The translations under genes and the position numbers were made by a program. A stretch of 9,128 bases of DNA from DATAFT01 sp035544635. GTDB lineage: Bacteria > Acidobacteriota > Thermoanaerobaculia > Multivoradales > Multivoraceae. A model generated the notes under the pieces. That model searched no databases and was not told the origin of the DNA. It saw nothing but the letters and a program-made list of their open reading frames with translations. Location of the stretch: NCBI GenBank assembly GCA_035544635.1, contig DATKDQ010000266.1, positions 1 to 9,128 on the forward strand, read 5' to 3'. Below are positions 5,169 through 9,128 of the stretch, in pieces. Position 1 is the stretch's first letter. The number at the start of each line of letters is the position of its first letter.

Positions 5169-6714
5169 ACCGCTCCGGCGCCGCCGTCGTGTCGGTGAGC
5201 TCGACGAGATCGACCATCCCGGGTCTCTCCACCGCGATATCGACCCGCCACGCCCGGCGATCGCCGTAGTAGGAGCGCAGCGCGCCGTCCGCCCCCGGCA
5301 TCATCGCGCGAGCCCAGACGATCGGCCGCGAGTCGATGTCGGCGCCGTTCCACACCCACTCGTCGTGGACGTCGGCAAAGGGGCCGTGGTGCACGAACAC
5401 CAGGTGGCGCCCGCCCTGATCCTCCAGATACCGCTCGATCGAGGCCTTGGCCCGGTTCGCGCTGCGCGCCGCCCCGACGCGGAGCACCGGGTCCGGAATC
5501 GCGAGCCGCGATACCAGCGCCGCCCCGACGACGGCGGCCATCAACACTCCGCGACGCACTCCCCGCCGGGCGGCCGCGACGATGACGATCCGCCAACCTT
5601 GAACCACGACCAGGAGCACGAGCGGGAGCACCGGCGCGGCGTAGTGCGCGTAGTGGTGCATGGTGACCGCCATCGAGACCAAGAGGAGAGCCAGCCCCGC
5701 GATCGCCAGCCGGACTCCCCGCAGTCGCCACGCGCAGGGGACGAGGAGCATAGGGAGAGTCAGCACCGGACCCAGCAGAATCGCGCGCGACCGCTCGAGC
5801 CGGCGCAACCGGGTCGAAGCCCAGCCCGCGAGCGACTGCTGAGACTGGAGCTCGCGCACCTCGAACTCGGCGAAGTAGCGTCGCAGGATCTCGTGGCGGT
5901 ACTCCGGTACCGGACGCAGCGGCTGCAGCACAAAGAGCGGCTGCACCAGATACGCCTGGTTGTGGACGGAGTACGGAATGCGGAGAGGATGACCCGTGAC
6001 CGCGACGTTGTACCAGCCCATCGCGGCGAAGCCGAGACCGAGCACCGCGAGCATCGGAACGGCGACCCGAAGCCAGCGCGTCCTGCGCAGCTCGGCGCGC
6101 GCGAGCCAGACCACCAGCGGCAACCCCGCCGCCAGGCTCACCAGCGCACCCTCGAACGGGCGGGTGTTGGCGAGCACGAGCAGACCGATAGCGAGCACCA
6201 AGGGGCTCGCCCAGGCGACGCGGCCGGGGCGCGACCGCACGATCCGCGGCAGGGCGCCGAACACGAGGGCGCCGCCGAACGCGCCGAGCGCACCGCCCCA
6301 GTAGCTCCCACTCCAGTAGGACAGGAGGGCCACCTGGACCACGGCGAGCGCGCCGCCGAGGACCGACCAGCGCGACGGCAGGTAGCCGCCCAGCATCCAG
6401 GTCATCGCCCCGCACATGGCAGCCACGCCGAGCCAGACGCCCACGATCGGCGACCCGAGCCGCTGCCCCAGCGCGAGCAGGAGACCCTGACCCGGCGGGT
6501 ACTTCGACGCGTAGGTCGGCTGATGGAGGACGTGGAAGCTCTCGAAGTGACGCCAGTGCGGGTGCGCCGGCATCGCGAGCCGGCCGTGCGCGAAGGTGTC
6601 GGCGGCGAGGAGGTAGGCGAGCTCGTCGTGGTAGACCGGCCGCGGCGCGCCATCGCGCAGCGTGATCACCGCGGCGGCAGCGAACGCGAGCAGCCCGACC
6701 AGGAGCGGTCGCAT
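5167..6714 (-). CDS. Polytopic membrane protein, probable GT-C (GT39-like) glycosyltransferase
   Basis: The 515-residue protein has about 9-11 hydrophobic segments between residues 4 and 405 and a soluble C-terminal part of about 105 residues (from about 408). The layout is that of GT-C glycosyltransferases (PMT/ArnT/GT39 type), which move sugars from polyprenyl-phosphate donors on the outer face of the membrane. Supporting motifs are the acidic pair in the first external loop (VYHDELAYLLAADTFAHGRL, with Asp30-Glu31), then KYPPGQGL (71-78) and NTRPFEG (183-189). The tail contains HLVFVHHGPFADVHDEWVWNGADIDSRPIVWARA (437-470). The acceptor and sugar are unknown, and a non-transferase membrane protein of this look is possible. 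ATG 6714 is chosen because the protein there begins directly with a hydrophobic segment; the upstream open frame is Arg-rich and unconvincing. A GGGAGG lies about 17 nt before the ATG, which is distant. The gene follows the aldolase gene by 82 bp, so cotranscription is plausible. Confidence 0.75.
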   Translation of the reverse strand: MRPLLVGLLAFAAAAVITLRDGAPRPVYHDELAYLLAADTFAHGRLAMPAHPHWRHFESFHVLHQPTYASKYPPGQGLLLALGQRLGSPIVGVWLGVAAMCGAMTWMLGGYLPSRWSVLGGALAVVQVALLSYWSGSYWGGALGAFGGALVFGALPRIVRSRPGRVAWASPLVLAIGLLVLANTRPFEGALVSLAAGLPLVVWLARAELRRTRWLRVAVPMLAVLGLGFAAMGWYNVAVTGHPLRIPYSVHNQAYLVQPLFVLQPLRPVPEYRHEILRRYFAEFEVRELQSQQSLAGWASTRLRRLERSRAILLGPVLTLPMLLVPCAWRLRGVRLAIAGLALLLVSMAVTMHHYAHYAAPVLPLVLLVVVQGWRIVIVAAARRGVRRGVLMAAVVGAALVSRLAIPDPVLRVGAARSANRAKASIERYLEDQGGRHLVFVHHGPFADVHDEWVWNGADIDSRPIVWARAMMPGADGALRSYYGDRRAWRVDIAVERPGMVDLVELTDTTAAPER

Positions 6715-6796
6715 CAGCGCCCGGACCGCGCCTCCCTCCCGCCCGCGCTCGCCGGATCGCGACTCGACCGCTCGAGAGCGCCCGCGGGATCCTCGG

Positions 6797-7573
6797 TCAC
6801 GAAGCGGCGGCGGCCTCCGCACGCACCTTGCGGCGCGCGGCGATCGCCGCCTCCAGCACGAACTGGATGTCGGAGCCGACCGGCAGGAACCGCCAGCCCT
6901 CGGCGGCGCGCCGCGCCGCCTCCTCGGGACCACTGGTGAAGATGCCCGGCACCACGCCGTGACGCTGGCAGGACTCGAGCACCAGCTGGCACAGCTCGCG
7001 ATGGCGCACGTCGGGGTGGTCCGCCTTGGGGGGCAGGCCCATGTCCATCGCGAGATCGGTGGGCCCGATCATCACGGCGTCGACCCCTGGGACCGACAGG
7101 ATGTCATCGACCCGCTCGACCGCCGCCACGGTCTCGATCTGGACGATGCAGGCGATCTCCTCGTTGGCGTGGCGGACGTAGTCGCGGCCGCCGTAGAGCG
7201 CCGCGCGCCACGGCCCGAAGCCGCGCCGGCCCTCGGGCGGGTAGCGGCACGCGGCGACCGCCTCCTCCGCTTCACCGCGGGTGTTCACCCATGGCACCAC
7301 GACGCCGTAGGCGCCGCTGTCGAGCACGCGCTTGATGTGCACCGGATCGTTCCAGGGCACGCGCGCGAGCGGCATGGTGTCGCCGTGCGAGATCGCCTGG
7401 AACATCTGCACCATGGTCTGGAGGTCGACCGCCGAGTGCTCGGCGTCGACCAGGAGCCAGTCGAAGCCCACCGCCGCCAGGTGCTCGGTGAGGAACGGGC
7501 TGCAGGCGGAGAGCCACACCCCGAACGCCGGCTCGCCGTCTCTCCAGAGCTGCTTGATCCGATTGGGCCGCAT
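6797..7573 (-). CDS. HpcH/HpaI-family class II pyruvate aldolase
   Basis: This 258-residue protein is a full-length member of the HpcH/HpaI aldolase family, divalent-metal enzymes that cleave or form 4-hydroxy-2-keto acids, releasing pyruvate. Seen in order are FDWLLVDAEHS (37-47) with Glu45-His46, LARVPWND (69-76) with Arg71, VVVPWVNTRGEAEEAVAACRYPPEGRRGFGP (91-121), VQIETVAAVERVDDI (144-158) with Gln145 and Glu147, and VDAVMIGPTDLA (164-175) with Asp173. These correspond to the known catalytic His and Arg and the metal-binding Glu and Asp of HpaI/HpcH. ATG 7573 has AGGAG at 7583-7587, 9 nt upstream. The frame stays open far upstream into the Nudix gene, but that stretch is a shadow. Related enzymes act on 4-hydroxy-2-ketoheptanedioate, 2-keto-3-deoxy-glucarate or -rhamnonate; the actual substrate cannot be chosen from sequence alone. 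Confidence 0.94.
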   Translation of the reverse strand: MRPNRIKQLWRDGEPAFGVWLSACSPFLTEHLAAVGFDWLLVDAEHSAVDLQTMVQMFQAISHGDTMPLARVPWNDPVHIKRVLDSGAYGVVVPWVNTRGEAEEAVAACRYPPEGRRGFGPWRAALYGGRDYVRHANEEIACIVQIETVAAVERVDDILSVPGVDAVMIGPTDLAMDMGLPPKADHPDVRHRELCQLVLESCQRHGVVPGIFTSGPEEAARRAAEGWRFLPVGSDIQFVLEAAIAARRKVRAEAAAAS

Positions 7574-7599
7574 CGTGTATGGCTCCTGACCGGTGAGTT

Positions 7600-7622
7600 G
7601 CCACTTCCACCGCCGAAGTGGC
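7600..7622 (-). promoter_or_regulatory. Perfect 8-bp hairpin in the aldolase leader
   Basis: GCCACTTC (7600-7607) and GAAGTGGC (7615-7622) form an exact 8-bp stem with a 7-nt loop, about 12 nt upstream of the aldolase ribosome site (7583-7587). No U-run follows on the minus strand, so a terminator for the Nudix gene is unlikely. A 5' leader structure that affects stability or translation, or an operator for a regulator, fits better. A candidate -10 element lies immediately upstream. Confidence 0.45.
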
Positions 7623-7630
7623 GTGCCCGG

Positions 7631-7636
7631 ATCATA
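7631..7636 (-). promoter_or_regulatory. Candidate -10 box for the aldolase gene
   Basis: On the minus strand these bases read TATGAT, five of six matches to the -10 consensus, inside the 133-bp gap between the Nudix stop and the aldolase start. A transcript initiating about 7 nt downstream would begin next to the hairpin at 7600-7622. No convincing -35 hexamer is visible, so the call is tentative. If real, the aldolase has its own promoter as well as possible readthrough from the Nudix gene. Confidence 0.3.
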
Positions 7637-7706
7637 GACCAGGGCCTTGCGGGCGATGGGATAGTCCGTCCCGGCTCTGGAGATCCATCCACCCGCGGGG
7701 GCATCG

Positions 7707-8339
7707 CTACCGCCACGCGAACACCGGCTGCTCGTAGTGCGCCACCCGCGTCGCGCGGCCGTAGAGCGCCACTTCGAGGAGCTGGTAGATGAACGCCGCG
7801 GTCGGCGCGTGCACCTTGCCGCCGAGAATCGGCATCGAGAGCACCGGGCGGTCGCTCTGCGGGATGTGGGAGAGGATCGGTACGTCGGGGCGGTCGAGAT
7901 CGGCGATCGGGACGCGGTAGGCGCGCGCCACCTCGCGCGGGTCGGGCGTGAGCTCACGGTAGTCCTCGCACCAGAGCACGACGGGGCTGATGACGAAGCC
8001 GGAGCGGGTCTCGAAGTCGTCGAGCCGGCCGACGATCGCCAGCGCGTCGAGCGACAGCCCCAGCTCCTCGTCGAGCTCGCGCCGGGCGGCGTCCGCCGCG
8101 CTCTCGCCCTCCTCCATCCGGCCGCCGGGAAGCGCCCACTGGCCACCGTGATGGGTGAGCTTTTTCGCGCGCCGGGTGAGGAGGAAGCAGGACCGCAGCT
8201 CCCGGTTGGGTGCGAGCGTCACTGCGACCGCCGCCCGGCGGGAACCCGGGCTCTCGATCGCGCGCCACTCGAAGCGCCGCACCCGCGCTTCGACCCAGGC
8301 GCGCAGCACGTCGTCGTGCTCGATGGGGTACGCCGGCAT
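7707..8339 (-). CDS. Nudix hydrolase, CoA pyrophosphatase-like
   Basis: This 210-residue protein carries a perfect Nudix box at residues 73-95 (G-x5-E-x7-R-E-L-x-E-E-x-G-L): Gly73, Glu79, Arg87-Glu88-Leu89, Glu91-Glu92 and Gly94-Leu95, with the Glu residues expected to bind Mg2+. Just before it, LLTRRAKKLTHHGGQWALPGG (53-73) resembles the upstream signature of CoA-type Nudix enzymes (NudL/NUDT7), LLTxRSxxLxxHxGxxxFPGG. These cleave CoA and acyl-CoA to phosphopantetheine derivatives and 3',5'-ADP. Length fits that subgroup. CoA specificity is inferred; a general nucleoside-diphosphate-derivative hydrolase remains possible. The start at 8339 has no ribosome site, and a -10-like element lies only 11 nt upstream, so translation may be nearly leaderless. 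The divergent neighbour is an acyl-CoA dehydrogenase, which suits a CoA-related role. Confidence 0.9.
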   Translation of the reverse strand: MPAYPIEHDDVLRAWVEARVRRFEWRAIESPGSRRAAVAVTLAPNRELRSCFLLTRRAKKLTHHGGQWALPGGRMEEGESAADAARRELDEELGLSLDALAIVGRLDDFETRSGFVISPVVLWCEDYRELTPDPREVARAYRVPIADLDRPDVPILSHIPQSDRPVLSMPILGGKVHAPTAAFIYQLLEVALYGRATRVAHYEQPVFAWR

Positions 8340-8350
8340 GCGAGCGCCGG

Positions 8351-8380
8351 AGTATACTGCCGCCCTTACGCCTTTTTTTT
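8351..8380. promoter_or_regulatory. Divergent promoter region with symmetric AGTATACT and T8 tract
   Basis: The 106-bp gap between the divergent Nudix and acyl-CoA dehydrogenase genes contains AGTATACT (8351-8358), a perfect palindrome that presents TATACT on both strands. On the minus strand this would be a -10 box 11 nt before the Nudix ATG. The run of eight T at 8373-8380 (A-tract on the minus strand), flanked by CGCC and GGCG, covers the expected -35/UP position. On the plus strand the same hexamer would give an acyl-CoA dehydrogenase leader of about 80 nt. No clear -35 hexamer is seen for either direction. Confidence 0.45.
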
Positions 8381-8445
8381 GGCGACGACGGGGTGACGGC
8401 CGGGGCGCGACAAACGAGTATCCAGTCACCCGAAGGAGCGCACCG

Positions 8446-9128
8446 ATGGACTTCAACGACTCCCCGCAAGAGGCCGAGTTCCGCGGCGAGTGCCGCGCCT
8501 TTCTCGAGCGCAACGCCAAGCGCAGCGACGGCGCGCCGGGCGTGTGGCGCTGGCAGGGGAAGATGTCGCTCGACGACGCGGTCGCGCGCGCCAAGGAGTG
8601 GCAGGGCAAGAAGTCCGACGCCGGCTTCGCCTGCATCCACTGGCCCAAGGAGCACGGCGGCGCCGGGCTCTCGCTCATGCACAGCATCATCTACGACCAG
8701 GAGGAGGCCGGCTTCGAGGTGCCGCGCGGCTTCGTCGAGCTGGGGCTCAACATCTGCGCGCCGCCGCTCGCGGCCTACGCCTCCGACCAGCAGAAGAAGC
8801 GGCTCCTGCCCAAGATGGCGCGCGGCGAGGAGATCTGGTGCCAGCTCTTCTCCGAGCCGGTCGCGGGATCGGACCTCGCCGGCCTGCGCACCCGCGCGGT
8901 GCGCGACGGCGACGAGTGGGTGGTCAACGGGCAGAAGGTGTGGAACTCGGGAGCCCACTACTCCGACTGGGCGATCCTGGTGACGCGCCACGACCCCAGC
9001 ATGGCGAAGCACAAGGGGCTCACGTTCTTCTTCGTGAGCATGAAGTCGCCGGGGATCGAGCCGCGCCCGATCAAGCAGATCTCGGGCTCCTCCGGATTCA
9101 ACGAGGTCTTCCTCACCAACGTGCGCAT
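8446..9128 (+). CDS. Acyl-CoA dehydrogenase family protein, N-terminal part (3' truncated)
   Basis: The frame starting at ATG 8446 is open to the end of the window and gives 227 complete codons of a FAD-dependent acyl-CoA dehydrogenase, whose usual length is about 380-410 residues. The start is set by AAGGAG at 8433-8438, 7 nt upstream. The N-terminal helical domain (1-128) includes FACIHWPKEHGGAGLSLMHSIIYDQEEA. The family signature WCQLFSEPVAGSDLAGLRTRA (131-151) and WVVNGQKVWNSGAHYSDWAIL (158-178) mark the FAD-binding middle beta domain. The catalytic base, usually a Glu in the C-terminal domain, is outside the window. Such enzymes introduce an alpha,beta double bond into acyl-CoA; many environmental paralogues act on branched, steroid or aromatic-derived acyl-CoAs, so chain specificity is unknown. 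It is transcribed divergently from the CoA-type Nudix gene. Confidence 0.95.
   Translation, partial: MDFNDSPQEAEFRGECRAFLERNAKRSDGAPGVWRWQGKMSLDDAVARAKEWQGKKSDAGFACIHWPKEHGGAGLSLMHSIIYDQEEAGFEVPRGFVELGLNICAPPLAAYASDQQKKRLLPKMARGEEIWCQLFSEPVAGSDLAGLRTRAVRDGDEWVVNGQKVWNSGAHYSDWAILVTRHDPSMAKHKGLTFFFVSMKSPGIEPRPIKQISGSSGFNEVFLTNVR

Noticed and set aside
4271..6415. 714-codon open frame on the minus strand
   Set aside because: It runs through LemA and the membrane protein in another frame. The Arg/Ala/Gly-rich translation is typical of frame shadows in high-GC DNA.
5365..6939. 524-codon open frame on the plus strand
   Set aside because: It is antisense to the membrane-protein gene, rich in His/Arg/Glu/Gln with no recognisable motif, and has no ribosome site.
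7574..8146. Upstream in-frame extension of the aldolase
   Set aside because: It reads through the Nudix coding region in the wrong frame. The aldolase family N-terminus and an AGGAG site both point to 7573.
7954..9012. 352-codon open frame on the minus strand
   Set aside because: It is antisense to the acyl-CoA dehydrogenase and overlaps the Nudix gene in another frame; both of those are supported by clear family motifs.
1..9128. CRISPR array, tRNA, rRNA, transposase or integrase, toxin-antitoxin or defence genes
   Set aside because: None was seen on either strand; there are no regularly spaced repeats, cloverleaf-like sequences or mobile-element motifs.

Overview
The window is very G+C-rich DNA (by eye about 70%) with dense bacterial coding, strong GC bias at third codon positions and AGGAG-type ribosome binding sites before several genes. 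The gene content combines a LimB-like flavin monooxygenase, an acyl-CoA dehydrogenase, a HpcH/HpaI aldolase, a CoA-type Nudix hydrolase and a creatininase-family hydrolase. This suits an environmental high-GC bacterium with broad catabolic capacity, for example from the Binatota, Myxococcota, Rokubacteria or Actinomycetota. That assignment is inference; no rRNA or marker gene is present.

Layout. Positions 1-282 (+) hold the C-terminal end of an alpha/beta hydrolase. After a 206-bp gap with a plausible promoter comes a LimB-like monooxygenase (489-1718, +). It converges on a minus-strand cluster across a 127-bp gap that holds a bidirectional inverted repeat. Read in the minus direction, the first cluster is lemA (4998-4396), a small membrane TPM-domain protein (4274-3618), a secreted and membrane-anchored TPM-domain protein with a Gly-rich tail (3643-2630), and a creatininase-family hydrolase (2613-1846). 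The two TPM genes overlap and the creatininase gene follows after 16 bp, so these three are probably cotranscribed, with lemA as the likely lead gene. A second minus-strand run holds a Nudix hydrolase (8339-7707), a HpcH/HpaI aldolase (7573-6797) and a polytopic GT-C-like membrane protein (6714-5167). An acyl-CoA dehydrogenase (8446 to the window end, +) diverges from the Nudix gene over a 106-bp promoter region.

How the genes may work together. LemA plus TPM/YgcG-type proteins is a recurring envelope-associated pair in bacteria, so the middle cluster is probably an envelope module. The flanking genes look like catabolism: oxidation of a hydrophobic substrate, acyl-CoA dehydrogenation, retro-aldol cleavage of 2-keto acids and CoA-derivative clean-up. 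No direct pathway link between them is shown by the sequence.

No stretch longer than 300 bp lacks a gene. I saw no tRNA, rRNA, CRISPR array, transposase or other mobile element. No clearly new biological system is evident. The most unusual features are non-coding: several compact inverted repeats in promoter or leader positions, and a Nudix gene that appears to be nearly leaderless.
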